Assembly: GCA_000827265.1 (NCBI GenBank)
Contig: KN834759.1
Span: 62,001 to 126,000 of the forward strand
DNA: 64,000 nucleotides
Direction: 5' to 3'
DNA from: Collybiopsis luxurians FD-317 M1
Lineage: Eukaryota > Basidiomycota > Agaricomycetes > Agaricales > Omphalotaceae
The notes under the pieces were generated by a model. That model saw nothing but the letters and a program-made list of their open reading frames with translations, searched no databases and was not told the DNA's origin. The translations under genes were made by a program, and so were the position numbers. Positions 45,562 through 57,578 of this stretch are shown piece by piece; positions within the stretch are counted from its first letter, which is position 1; each line of letters starts with the position of its first letter.

Positions 45562-46127
45562 CGTCGTGGTCTTGCCTGGCTAGCCTGTCTTATCGTTCAC
45601 GAAGAATAGGTCGTTCGTGAAGAAAGCCTGGTAGCGAGGGTGTGGGGCACCCTCATTCTCACGCTTTTGAAACTCCGACAGGCTGCCTGTCTTTGCCGCC
45701 AGCCCTGCGCTAAGCGCTTGGTTGATAAGATAATAGTCTTGATAGTGGAGAACAGTGAATATTTTTCTCAGTCAATCTCTTCTGTGCAAAGAAATTGTTC
45801 TGAGGAAGGCCTGAACAGTGCAAATATTTCAAAAAAATGTTTCTACTGCCATCCCATAAACCCCCCAACCACTTGACCCATCCTCTACTGAAGGATTATG
45901 GCTTGATTGTCTGGGGTGGACAATCTTGCAGCACTTTCAGTGCATCTTACATTTAAGGTTGGAAGAACTGATTAACAACACGAAAATGCATTACTGCAGA
46001 GCCTACCTGGAGCTTTAAGGTGAGTCAGAGCTCACGCCTTTGACCGGCAGCCCATCGGAGTTTCAAAAGCGTCTCGCTAGCAGGCTCAGTGTCACGGGGT
46101 CAGACACGCTACATACTATATATAGCA
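45562..46127. other. Intergenic, no gene seen
   Basis: Upstream region of F3. Part of it resembles the upstream region of the F4 unit only weakly. Nothing coding is supported. Confidence 0.3.
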
Positions 46128-46445
46128 ATTCTCAAGACCCCTATGTCGGCGGCGCAGGCAATCACGATCTTGCATCTTGGACTCGAATTACTAGAACATT
46201 TCCGTTGCACCCTACCAACATACATTTTCCTTCCTTTTACCTTGCCGGCGGTCTTCTTGTAGTACCTAGACACTTAGCCTCATTGAAGAAGAATGAAATG
46301 GAGGGCGGTACTGGAGGACCTAGCAGAGGGTGAACAAGGCAAATGTCGAACAGGTGCGAATGGGCCGACGTAATTGTGAGTAGCCATCATCAGTCAATTA
46401 TGCAATGGAGTTCCAAAGCGAGCTTGTGAAGATCGTAGACGGGTG
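46128..46445. pseudogene. Chimeric scrap: kinase-gene 5' end joined to F-box gene middle
   Basis: 46128-46270 follows the start of the kinase gene (48030-48225): AAGACCCCT, TATGTCGGCGGC, CAGGCAAT, ATCTTGCATCTTGGACTCGA and GCACCCTACCAACA parallel CTATGTCGGCGGC, CAGGCAATTGG, ACCTTGCATCTTGGACTCGA and GCGCCCTAGCAACA. From about 46283 it follows the F2-like central exon (42196-42360), read on the plus strand: GAAGAAGAATGAAATGGAGG, GAACAAGGCAAATGTC and CAATGGAGTTCCAAAGCGAG. The two parts have opposite coding directions. No open frame. Confidence 0.75.
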
Positions 46446-46476
46446 CACAATGATATTATGTGATAAAACATCAACA

Positions 46477-47943
46477 CTACAATGCTATTTTAAGCTCCCC
46501 GTCCACATCCCGATTACCACCAATTACTTGGAGCCACCCTGAAAGTAGCCAACCAAATCCGGTGCCAGTTTGCTCGTGTTTAAACCCCCTTTGATCAATG
46601 TAAAAAGCATCTAAAGTCCTGACTCGCTTTGCTATGCGAGAAGTAAACCATATAAGCCCAGTCTCGACGTTGGCAGGAAGTATCTTCTTATTCTTAAATT
46701 CATCGGCTGGGTCTAACACACGTTGTGACTGCCACGGCTCGTTGCGTCCGGATTCGAGCCGCTTGAAAATCTGGATTAGACGTAGGTGACGGAGACACGG
46801 AAATCTATGCAGCGCATCAGCAATATCATCCTGAGCACAAGATAATCAGTACAAATTCAGAGAGTAAATGAAAGACGTACGATGCGATAGGAGTCTTTGT
46901 GGTCTGTGAGGTCAAGTGTAAGGGTCTCGACTGCGGGGAACGAAGATGCAAGCAGTTGAAGAATATCGATTAAGGAGGTGCTACGGAAGGTAGTGGCTAT
47001 TTCCAGCGACGTAACACACCATTCTCGAGAAGGCCGCTCAGTGGAGCTATTGAGCCCGACCTCCTTGATAAGAAAGTTGTGAGTGAGACCGTGTCGATGA
47101 CTCTCATCGATAAAGGAACCCATAAAGGTCGGCGTATGGCGCATAAAGTAACGTCGTCTATGATCAACGAGGCGGAGTTTATGCAGCTGAGGATGAGCGG
47201 CAGTGAATGCAGGAAGCCACGAAAACGAGACAGGATAACCAGGCAGCCGCAATGTGAGTTCCTGGAGGCCTCTGAAGGTTCGCAGACCAAATTTCTTATC
47301 AAGTAGGTGGGGATTATAAAGCTCGAGTTGCTCTATCCGTAAGCCTTGATTCGGGTATAGTTCCAGATACGAATGGCAGCTCAAATCAAGCTGTATTTGC
47401 TTAAGCACTATCTTCGACAAATCGGACTGCAGACACTCGAAAGGAATTCCGCATAACGATTCAGTCGACACTGTCAAAACACTAGGATGTTCGACTATCG
47501 CCTTGAACAACGTAGTGCTAGGTTCGAACGATACCAGATACACATGCGAAAGTCGCCTCAACTGGGGAAGAGCCTGACAAATAATGTTAAGTCTTTCTTC
47601 GGTGCGACTGTAAAATCTGGTTAGATCTAGGACTCTTTAACTTTCAGTCAGAATGGGTTGGCATCGAAGAATCAAGTCAGCCACACCTGATAAGCTCTAA
47701 AAAAAGTGAGCTGGTGGAGCAATAGTTTTTTAATTTTTTAACATCTTCAGCTTTTTTTATGTGAATGGTGGCGAAGAGAAATGGTAAGCATATTCGTCGC
47801 AGCCGCCGGTTAACGACAGACAAAGAAAGGAGTTCTGGAGAAACGCGCTTGAACTGGAAGCTACCTGAATCTGGGAGTTTTGGGAGAAATGCGAGATATT
47901 CGACGATAGAGAGGAGAAGCTCGTCGGGTAACAGCATCGTCAT
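46477..47943 (-). CDS. F-box-like protein, copy F4
   Basis: Starts at 47943 (MTMLLPDELLLSIVEYLAFL) or six bases later at the second Met, which matches F3. The F-box region continues LSLSVVNRRLRRICLPFLFA. The central exon begins in the region of SRTEERLNIICQALPQLRRL and contains LSKIVLKQIQLDLS, FGLRTFRGLQELTLRLPGYP, FSWLPAFTAAHPQLHKLRLV and SFPAVETLTLDLTD. The last exon has CLRHLRLIQIFKRLESGRNE and ends ELKIAL at 46477. It has no stop codons inside, unlike F3. F3 and F4 form a second subfamily, more distant from F1 and F2. A role as SCF adaptor is inferred from the F-box only. Confidence 0.75.
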
Positions 47944-48065
47944 AGTCGACGTTGACGGTTGAGGCTGAAAGCAAAGCGGGGTCAGGTGACTAACTCTTCA
48001 CGCTGATCAGAATTATACGGTTTCAAGACCCCTCTTTACCAGTTCGCTTCTAGTCCTGTTTATCT

Positions 48066-50970
48066 ATGTCGGCGGCTTCTACTACCCAATCTCCCAGGCA
48101 ATTGGATCGCGACGACCTTGCATCTTGGACTCGAGCGTATGCATTGCGCCCTAGCAACAGACATACTGATTCTCTTTCTACTCGCCGGCCATCACTTTAT
48201 GACACTCACCTCCCATTGAGGCTGCAGCCCGCCTTGATCTCTCTTAGAAGGCCTCGTTTTCTGGAAAAATCGACCGGAAATGTCGCGGACTCGCCCGCAG
48301 TTGTAGATGAATATTTTCAAAAGCTGTCTGCCCGCGAGGGACTACTGGACTGCTTGACTGGAGACGTTCGAGACACGTTACGACTAATATGGGAGTACAC
48401 TCTGGGAGGAATCAAAAATATCGCCCCGGTGAACGAAGACGGTGTAATTGAGGCCGAGAAAGACGTTTTCAAGGTTGTATTCTGCCTCGCTGCTCTTGCG
48501 ATTTTCGACCTTTCAAAAAATCAGCTGCAAAACCTTCACAAGTGGGCTATATTCGCCAGGCGGAGCAGTACTGAGACAGAAACTAAAGCTGATCTTTTAT
48601 TCGGACTTCATGACAAGGAAAAGATAGTAGACGATGACAAACACAATACTCCATTCTGCGATGCCATATGGCCTTTACTTCAGAACTTACCAGTCGAACA
48701 TCTCAATTATATCGCAACTCTAGAGGGAAAAAACCTTCTTCTTGTCAGATTCAAGAGTCATCTTCTTCTTCTTCTGTTCTCCCGCATCATCAAGAAAGGC
48801 GATCTGCATAGCATTTGGCCAGAGATAGATTGCATGGGTTGTGCGGAATTCAAAGAAAGCCACAGAGTGCACTCTAGCGCCGCGACACTATATGTCCCAC
48901 AAGATAGTCAAGTTCTTTACGGCCTTTCGCCCATGCCTGACTCCAAGGTCGACGAAGAGATACGACGCCTCCTCAACCTGACCACCCCTCCTGGGAATGG
49001 GAATCCAACTGCTCTGCGTCATGATCCTACAAGAACTGGAGTCTTCTATAGGGATGTTCTAAATTCTGTCAAGAAATCATTACAAGATCTTGGAGCTGAG
49101 GAAAGACTGCTTGATGTCATGGAATGGGCAGAGCGCTCTCGAAATATGTTTGTTCAGGTAAGTCTCCAATACATCTATTCCCTGCATTAAATTGAATTTG
49201 AACAGGGTTATGCTCAGCTTGTCAGACATAATCTGACCTTTGGCTTAATATCGTCCTACAATCAATCCTTCCTCCTCCAACGAATCCGAGAAGATCGGAC
49301 AGTAATTCTTTCGTACCTCCAACAACCTACCAGCGAAGGCTTTTTGCTTCAACGAACCCTTTGGCTCATTGATGCATGGCACGATGCCATTGACCGCAAT
49401 CAAAACAGTACCGAGCTCTGGGATGATCCCTACAAATCTGCTAGGACTTCTTCCTATTCCCGACCCCCTAGTCCCATTATCAACGAAGGCAACAACTCAA
49501 AAAACGATCCGGACTATGTTGACGATGAGCCCAGTGAGCCCGACAGTGATGCCTCTGACCCAAATGAAACCGGCGAGAGTCGTCGGTCTAGGCGAAAGAC
49601 TAAGGCTCGAAAGCGGAACACTGGTAGGAATCCGAATCCCCCATCTGATCCTCCAGGGAAAGGCGATCGCCGCGGCGGCGGGGCAGGGGGAGCCGGCAGT
49701 GCTGGAGGTTCTGCTGCTGGGAGTTCTGACAGTGCTTCGTCGACCACGAGAAAGCGAGCCACGGATGAGAATAAATCCAAACGTTCTCAGTCAAAGCGGG
49801 GACGCAGAGCTAAAGATTGCGATCCCGAAGTTTAGCCAATGTATGTACTTTTTCCCACTTAGTTCCACTCAAGTCACAACGGTTTCTCAAAAACTCTTAG
49901 CAAATTCATCTTGCCTTTGATTGCGAGGAACATTTGTTAAAATCATCGGGGTTCAGCAAATTTACTCGTGTCCCGTTCACGAACGCTTCGACGGGTATTA
50001 CTACAACCTCATTCCCCATACCATATGGTACCACCACCCCGCCTCGACGCCCGTCGCCAAGCGGAGGCGAAACTGTCCGCCGATCTATGACCGAGAAAAT
50101 CCCATTGGGTCGACGGTCTTCTACCAACAGTTCAACTTCCAGTGCCGGTTCCTCGTCTCTCGGAATAGGTCCACAGTCTAATACAAGCTCTCCTCCTACT
50201 GCTCCGCCTTCCTCCAATTCCCCAAGTCCAACTTCTTTAACTGACCTCAAGGGTGATGGTCCAATTACAGGAAAGGCCACCGGTAGCATAACCACCTCTG
50301 CTGCCGACTCCAACCATTTCGGAGGTGCTTTTATCATTGCTACTCACGCCGGCATCATTCTTGACACTAGAATTGCCGAATCGTCAATCGGAATCGTCTG
50401 GGGTGGCGTTTTGATCCCCGAGGGAGTGTACCACGCTAACGGTCGTCCTGCTGAACATATTCGCATCGCAGTGAAGCTTGTGGACTGGGAGCGAGACTCG
50501 GAGAAAGAGGAGGGAACCATCAGCGGAGATGGACAGGCTATCCTCAAAGAGGCGGAGGTATACGAGTACTTAGCAAATATGGCCCCAGAGTCCCACATCA
50601 CACCGAAGTACTATGGTGTGTTCAATTGCTCTGGTGCTATTGCACTGATCCTAGAAGACGGCGGTGAACGATTGCCTCAAGAATCCCTCGAAAAGCTAAA
50701 AGATATCGAGTAAGTTTCTTCTCTTTCAAATCAGTTAGATGCTAACACGGTTTCTTGCATAGGAAACATTACCTCTTTGAGATGGCTCAACAGTTGCACA
50801 ACCTTGGGATCAAGCACAATGACCTTTCATCGCACAACATTCTCATAGATACAACCGGCAAACTGAGCATCATTGATTTTCGCAATGCCCAACTTGGTCA
50901 CCATTGCCCTGGTCCTTTCGCGTGCGATGAATTGCAGGAATTTGCAACGCGCATCAAACTGAGTATGTAG
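48066..50970 (+). CDS. Protein kinase-like protein, FunK1-type, with long N-terminal region
   Basis: Four exons: 48066-49157, 49206-49829, 49901-50709 and 50763-50970, about 910 residues. The N-terminal part (FQKLSAREGLLDCLTGDVRD and on) resembles the region that precedes the kinase fold in agaricomycete FunK1 proteins. A low-complexity hinge (Ser, Asp, Gly, Lys/Arg) follows. The kinase fold in the last two exons shows IAVKLVDWE (ATP-binding Lys), EAEVYEYLANM (helix C Glu), GAIALILEDGGERL (hinge), the catalytic loop HNDLSSHNIL and IIDFRNAQ in place of D-F-G. Known members are a large basidiomycete-specific expansion of poorly known role. The junction between exons 2 and 3 needs an odd donor (GTTTAG); a normal GTATGT donor nearby would break the frame, so a lesion or two separate genes remain possible. 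Confidence 0.75.
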
Positions 50971-51159
50971 ATACATACAGTGTACATACTCTTAGAATCC
51001 AGACGATTACCCATTGCCAGTATTGTGTAACGCTCTGACCTCCCCTGTACGAAACTTTTTGACTACAGCGATCTGCATGTATACGTAGATCCATTCGGAA
51101 CGCAAAGAACGTCTACTTTGTAATTGAGTTGTAAGAGGCGTCCAAAAAAAGTTCGTACA

Positions 51160-52657
51160 TCATCTCCTTCTCCTGTCATCTTCCTTATGCCGCTCGTAGT
51201 CCCGTTCTCGCCTATCCCTCCTTTCTCTATCTCCATCTCTTTCTCTATCGAGCCTGCCATCGCGTCTTGGACTAGCGCTCCGTCTGCGCGAATCCCTATC
51301 GCGGCTTCGACTTCGTCTCCTCGAACCTTTATCCCGTCTTTCATGGCGTACAGAATCAGACGGCACGTCAAATACCATCCCGTACCCTCCACCCCTTCCA
51401 CCGCTCTCATCGTCCTCACGGTACCGTCTCGTCTCAACCAGGTCATCTCGTCCAGCAAATCCACGTCCCCCTCTACCTTTTCCTCTAGAGCCAAGTGAAG
51501 GACCGCGTGTAATATCATTAGACCAAAATTGATTCGCTTTGGCCACAGATTGGGAAAAGTCAACCCAGATCCGCCGGTCGTCGACCAAGACATTTTGCAT
51601 CTTGAAATAAGCCTAGTATGGACGATTGATTTGCACGGCAATGGAAACTAAAATTTCTAACTGCTTACCTGTTCCGCGTCCTCCCTCTTATCAAACTCTA
51701 TAAACGCATACTGTAAACTATCCCCCGTTTTCTTGTCCCTGATGACCTGGCAGCTCATGATCACCCCAAACCTCGAAAATATCAGCTCCAAATCCTCATC
51801 CCGCGTGACTGGATTCAATTTGCACACAAAGAGTACGTTTTCCGGAGGACGGACGTTGGCAAATGGAAGGTCTCCCACCATTTCGAGGGTGAGGGCCGAA
51901 GAAGCAGCGGCGGCTGCTCGTCGCTGACGCTCCTGCTCTTCTTCAGGAATATCAGACGTGAGAGGGTCTTCGTCCTCGCCAATTCCTACGAACCCGCTCC
52001 CTGCGTCGGGAGGACGTGTCGGCGGTGCGGAAGGCGTGATTTCAGAAAGACCTGGCGGGTCGGGGAATGGGTCATCGAGTATAACAACGTGCCGTATTCG
52101 AATATCCTTCATTGGTCGAAAGTCCCGAGCAACAAAAGTGTCGTTGATCTTGTCGAGCGTGTCCAATCCCTCGACGACGTGTCCAAACACAGCGTGGACT
52201 CCGTCCAGGTATTCTGCATTGTCAACAAGGGTGACAAAAAATTGACTGGCACATCCTGATATTCCGGTTTCAGGAGAAGGCGCAACAGCCATGGATACAG
52301 TGCCTTTTGCGATGTGCTTCAGCTTGGGAATGATTTCTGGTGTGAAGAACCTTGATGCGAGAGCTGGAGGCGAAGATTCGGAGGAAGAAGATTTGGAATG
52401 AATGTATGACCAAATGGATTCCCCACCGGTCCCACTCGCTGTTGGGTCACCAGTTTGAGCAAGAAAATCTTTCTGTACTGCTTTCGGTCAGATATACAGG
52501 ATGTATCGATGATAGAAGACTTACCATTGAAAAAGGCGTTCAGATTGTAATAGTACACTTTACACAATTTGAGGAAGTTTTCGCAGGTTTTTGGACATTT
52601 TTCGACTTCGAGATCAATGACAAGGTCTCCAAGCGAGGTCTCCAAAAGCACCGACAT
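51160..52657 (-). CDS. CYP6: Cyclophilin-RRM peptidyl-prolyl isomerase, Cyp6/PPIL4 type
   Basis: Starts at 52657 ([20 protein letters not shown]), with another Met two codons upstream. The cyclophilin domain runs [18 protein letters not shown], an intron, then [60 protein letters not shown] and [17 protein letters not shown] linker leads to an [38 protein letters not shown] and [16 protein letters not shown] (RNP2 and RNP1 in degenerate form), and a tail rich in Arg, Asp, Glu and Ser ends at 51160. This order is that of fungal Cyp6 and human PPIL4, nuclear isomerases linked with transcription and splicing. The canonical active-site Arg-Phe pair of classical cyclophilins is altered (GCASQFF), as usual in this branch. 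Confidence 0.93.
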
Positions 52658-53280
52658 CTCCAAGGGTGCGAGGGTTCAGAAGAAAGCCCTTTACGCGTCG
52701 AATTGGTTCAAGCTGGACTGGTGGATTGAACTAAACGCCCAATAGGCGCTCTGATCATGTGCATGAGCGCTAATTGGCGCTTACGACTTTGGCTTCCTCA
52801 GAATCAAGCTCTCGTCATACTGTTGTCTCTTCCTCCCCAACTGCTGCGGGTGGATTCAAATTTTATTCCTGGAAACGAAATCCTATCACCTCCTGGAAAC
52901 TAGAAATCTTATACTCGCTTGTATGTATTTATCTGCTGCCGAGTCTTTATGGAATTGTGCAATTCAATTCGGCATCGATGTTTTACTGGCAGTATTACCA
53001 TGCATGCCTGAAATTCCACTCCATGGGAATTCGTTATCGTATACCATCAATATGGTCTCCTGTGCCTCTGAATAAAAAGTCATACGTACGACTTATCAAG
53101 CTTATCAAAAGCCCCAAATAGATGAGTTCCGCAGAAGGCGTTCTTTTCCCTCCCGGTTAGCGTTGGCGAAGTTTTCCGAGGCGAAGTTTTCCGAAAAGTT
53201 CTTCCTTATCAACCACAACGCGCGTCTGGAGAGTATTTAAGCCAACTCAGTGCAATCTACTTCATCTATTGGTCTGGAAT
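52658..53280. other. Divergent promoter region
   Basis: It separates the head-to-head cyclophilin-RRM and urea transporter genes. AGTATTTAAGCC at about 53230, 50 bases before the transporter start, is a TATA-like candidate. Twofold GCGAAGTTTTCCGA repeats lie near 53167 and 53181. No gene supported. Confidence 0.45.
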
Positions 53281-56200
53281 ATGTCGGGCGCTGACTCCGA
53301 GTTTAGACCGTTATTAGGCAAGTATAGACTCCACTCGAAAATCTATTGTCGATATGACCTTGATCTGTGTAGCTCAGAGCGTCGGGTATGGTGTCGTCGT
53401 CGGTACGCGTCTCAGAAAAGTGCATTACTTAGTTGGAATTTCTCCTAAAGTTCAGTTGCAACTTGCAGGAGTGGGGTTTTTCTTTGCGGGAATAATGCTA
53501 TTCTTGACGTACTTACAATCGCGGTATACGGACCTGTCTCCTAGGTCTTCTGAAGAGTTTACAGTGAGTTTTCATCTTTTTCATCGTATAACATGCCGAT
53601 TCAGTTCCTTCCAGAGCGCCTCACGAAACGTCAAGGTGGGGAGGAGACTATGACCTTGATCTTATACCTTGTGTCTTCGCTAAATAATGCTTCTCCAGCC
53701 TGGATTAGTATGTTGTGGAATGTATGCCTACGGTTTTTCCAAGTCGGATTAATGTCTCACAGATGCATGCAGCGTCAGTGCCTGGACCTGGAGTGCTACA
53801 TTGTTGCAATCAAGTACAGCAGCATACACTTTCGGCGTCAGTGGGCCTTGGTATGTCTATCCCGATTTACCCATGGTCAACGCTGACGCCGCCCCGTAGG
53901 TGGTACGGAGTCGGAGGGACAATTCAGCTGGCTTTCTTTGGCATGGTAGCTGCAAAAGTCAAGATGAATGCGAACGGCGCTCACACTTTCCTCGAGGTAT
54001 GCAGAGAGGTGATACTTTATTGGTCATTTATTTTTGCCCCTCAGATTGTTCAGGTGCGATTCGGAAGAGGTCCACATCTGTTATTCACGTTCTACGGCTT
54101 CCTTTGCAACCTTGTCGTTTGCGGCTCTTTATTACGTGAGTGCCCTTGCAGCCCTTTGCCATTTTTTTTCTTCTGATGTTGGACCCATACTGTAACAGTC
54201 GGTGGATCGGCCACAGTGACAGCCTTGACTGGGATGAATACCGGTATAGTGTCTTCCTTCCCCATCTTGTCTAGGGCTTACGCAGTGGGATCAGATGCTG
54301 CGTGTATGCTATTGCCTATCGGTATAGCTGTGTATGTTGTCGTGGGAGGATTAAGGGCAACCTTCGTTCGTTATATTTCGTATAACCGCAGCGTTTCGTG
54401 AACTCATCTCAATTTATCTTCAGATCGTCGACTGGAGTCACACCGTGATCCTGTTCATTATCATATACATCGTACGTGTTCTTATGACCGTAGTATTTCG
54501 TGAGCTCATCTCTATTATTTTCAGTTCGTCTTCATTACCTAGTAAGCTCTATTGTTCACCTTTGCGCCACAAAACCCTAAGGAATGCTCAGCGGTACCTC
54601 TCAAGTCACTGAAGGAGTTTCGGGCTTGTATGACCTCCTTCATGCTGCAGCAGCAGCTACGCCTGTCGACGGGAATCAGGGCGGCAGCTACCTCACTATG
54701 AAGAGTAACCAAGGCCTTCTATTCGGTGCAGCGACCATTTTGAGTGGTTTCGCGGGAATCTTTTGCGATCAAGGTATGCCTGCGCGGAGAATTTTCGTGC
54801 GCGCTCATGCTGATCCCTTCCTTGTATACAGGATATTGGCAAAGAGTACGGTCTTATCCAACCTTCGAACAAATTCCTGCTCATACGGTGCTAGGCTATC
54901 GCCAGCCACCCTACATCCACTACTAAAGCCTACGTGAGTACCAAATATGGTGATCGATGATTGAAATAACCGGATATTCCAGATGTTAGGAGGTTTATCT
55001 TGGTTCGCTGTTCCGTTCGCCTTCGCCTCCTGCTTGGGTCTCGCGGCTCGAGGACTTATTAATAATGTTCGTCGATGGGTTTATTTCCTCTGTGTACATT
55101 GTCTTGAAAAGCTCCTCTAGCCAAACTTCCCAACCTACCCCAATCCACTTTCGGCTTCTCAGACGAGTGCGGGACTAGCAGCTCCAGCCGCTGCCGCAGT
55201 CATTATGGGAAAAGGAGGAGCTATCGCTATCCTTTTGGTGGTCTTCATGGCAGTCACTTCGGCTGCAAGTGCGGAACTGATTGGAGTTTCCAGTCTTTTG
55301 TGAGTCACAGCTGCTCTGAGCCTCTGTCTATGCTTTCTGATCACTGATCTTGAATGTTGCAGCTCGTACGAGTATGTGTTCTACTACGAATACGCATCAA
55401 GTTCGAGTATTGACCCGTGTGGCTACAGCATTTATAGAACGTACTTCCGACCTAATGCGAAAGGACCGGAGATTGTTAGAGTATCTCACTACTTTATCTG
55501 CTTTTGGGCTGTGTGGATGGGTGCATGGGCAGTGATTGTACGTCAATCCCATTTACACCGAACTATCAGTGTAATCAGTGGTGTTAACTTTCCTATTCTA
55601 GCTCAATAAAGCGGGGGTGGACCTGGGTTGGGTTAGTACTCTCTAGTTTCTGATACAAGCCTCGTCTAAATTTTCCATCTACAAGTTATTCTATGTGCAG
55701 TACGTCCTTTGCCAAGAGGATCATGACGATTACCCGAATAATTTCACTATGTAATTAGAGGGGTAGTTCTCTCTCCCGCTGTAATACCCATCGGATTAAC
55801 CGTCTCGTGGAGTAAACTGTCGAAGCCCGCAGTAACTCTAGGTCCCATACTGGGTGCCATGCTCGGAATGACTGCATGGATGATTGGGTGCTGGAAAATT
55901 CTAGGTTGGTCGATCATCGCTGCCGTTATACGCCTCGCCCATCCTGTCCTAACCAGTCATCACTTTCAGGGAGTATCAATATCACAAATCTCGCAAATCC
56001 TTATTCCGCGGTCTGCAGTGGATTGACTGGATTACTATTCTCAGGGATTATCTCGATCGGATTGTCGCTTTGGAGTAGATCCTTCCCTTCTCCTGCTCCA
56101 AAGCACATTTTTCTAATCGATTCGAACAGGACCAGATAATTATGACTTCAAAGGCACGAGAGGGATCGCTAATTTGGATAGCAATCGAGAAAGTTTGGGC

Positions 56201-56685
56201 GAGATTCGAACGAGCACCTCAGACGAAGAAAAGGTAGACAGTACAGTCGTGGAGCATGATATCGCAGATCAAGACGTAGTTCTGCTAGCGAATGGAGACG
56301 TCGTTGAAGTTTCAGTCTTGAAAAGTAGCTTCAAAAGAGCAGCGTGGTATTCGTCGGCGTTGACTGTCATCGTCACCATCATAGGTACGCAGTTTTTTTT
56401 TGCTCATTGGCTCTTGTTGCGATCGACGGTTTTGGTAGTCCCGCTCCCGATGTTCTTCTCTCATTATACGTACAGTAAACAGTTCTTTGGATTCTGGGTA
56501 TCCACGAGCATGTAAGTAACACCATCTTCAAAGAGAAGGTTACTGACATCTGCTGCGATAGAATATGGGTTCTCTTGAGTGGTTTCTTTTCAGTCCTTCT
56601 GCCAGTTTGGGAGTCTAGGCAGGAGATAATGCTGATTCTTCGCGGCTGTTACAAATCTCTGGTACGGAAGGAACAGGCTAGTTGA
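53281..56685 (+). CDS. DUR3: Urea active transporter, DUR3 type (sodium:solute symporter superfamily)
   Basis: Many short introns divide the gene. The reconstructed order is MSGADSEFRPLLAQSVGYGV, SASRNVKPGLVCCGIVSAWT, WSATLLQSSTAAYTFGVSGP, GTIQLAFFGMVAAKVKMNAN, GGSATVTALTGMNT, the pair HTVILFIIIYI and FVFITYGTSQVTEGVSGLYD, GNQGGSYLTMKSNQGLLFGA, GFAGIFCDQGYWQRAIASHP, YMLGGLSWFAVPFAFASCLG, GKGGAIAILLVVFMAVTSAA and ISIGLSLWSRSF, with a cytosolic C-terminal loop (DYDFKGTRGIANLDSNRESL) and a last helix before the stop at 56683-56685. These are the hallmark segments of fungal DUR3, a plasma membrane proton-coupled urea importer that also takes up polyamines. The first intron (53318-53372) fits only as GC-AG. 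The family is usually nitrogen-regulated; I see no operator. Not every exon limit was fixed. Confidence 0.9.
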
Positions 56686-57578
56686 CCTTAAAAACACATA
56701 CTCTGCTACTTATATAGTAGCCGCTACTACTTTTGGACCGCTTGGGTTGCCCAGGTCCTCAGCGTGACTATCAAATCTGAATTAGAGGTATCTCATGAAG
56801 CGAATGTCTTGGGTGTTGCCACTCGTGCCTCAAGCCAAGCGAAACACAAAATGGACCGAACTTGAAGCCCGAAGGACCAAGCTTGTATTCTGGGACGTGT
56901 GACCCCTTAAAAGAAGTTTCCAGGACGCTAGCATGAAATTGAGAGTCTGTGGTATTGAACCGCCGGTTCACCGTTCAGCATTATAAGATACACAATTGGT
57001 AGGCATTTCTGAATGTGTTCGAGCCTTCCTCTGTACACGATAGCCTGGCTATGAGGATTCGGATTGTGACCAAGGTCTAATAAGCTGGTTGAAGGTGGTG
57101 CAAACGACGGAAGTGAGAGGATATAGTTAGATTAGGATAGAGCTCTGCATACTCCTCCGAGTCAGATATTATCTCCATCGTATTCTCGCTGATCCCACGT
57201 GGATGACGAGGAGTACCTTTGGAGCCGCCGCGGCGATGAGCGCCTATAGTTCGCGACTTTCTTTTTTTTTTCTCAAGAACTTGCAGAATTTCAATCAGCT
57301 GTTCACTTGTATACTGACCGCTACTACTTTTCGAATACAGATAACATAGTAGATAATTACGGATGTCATTAAGTCGTGTCGATGTCGTTCTACGTCTGGA
57401 CGATTCAGTCGGCCATAGTAGCTTATTAATTAATACCAGGAATCTTGGACGGTATCCCATGAAAATAAAGCGAATGTCTAAATAAGTTTCATTAGAGAAC
57501 TCGGAGATAAAGAATCAGAAAAGAGAGTGCACTCACAAGGATGTCGTGAAAAAGTAATGAAAGAGCTCGAATAGTCAT
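56686..57578. other. Intergenic with a low-confidence minus-strand open frame
   Basis: An open frame at 57077-57460 on the minus strand (127 codons, with a basic KKKRKSRTIGAHRRGGSKG stretch) starts with ATG but resembles nothing known; it may be chance. Otherwise this is the 3' flank of both neighbours. Confidence 0.25.

Noticed and set aside
49514..49794. Ala-Pro-rich frames on the minus strand opposite the kinase hinge
   Set aside because: Antisense of low-complexity coding sequence.
51124..51498. Ser-Pro-rich plus-strand frame
   Set aside because: Antisense of the Arg-Glu-Ser tail of the cyclophilin-RRM protein.
52774..53121. Open frame between the cyclophilin and urea transporter genes
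   Set aside because: It does not begin with ATG, has no recognisable domain and lies in a divergent promoter.
53521..53840. Apparent frame break in the urea transporter near GLVCCG
   Set aside because: Resolved by using the acceptor GCATGCAG, which gives GIVSAWTW in frame.
54531..54600. Apparent stop in the urea transporter (CCCTAAGGA)
   Set aside because: Resolved by an intron from GTAAGC at about 54549 to the CTCAG before CGGTACC, which restores the family sequence.
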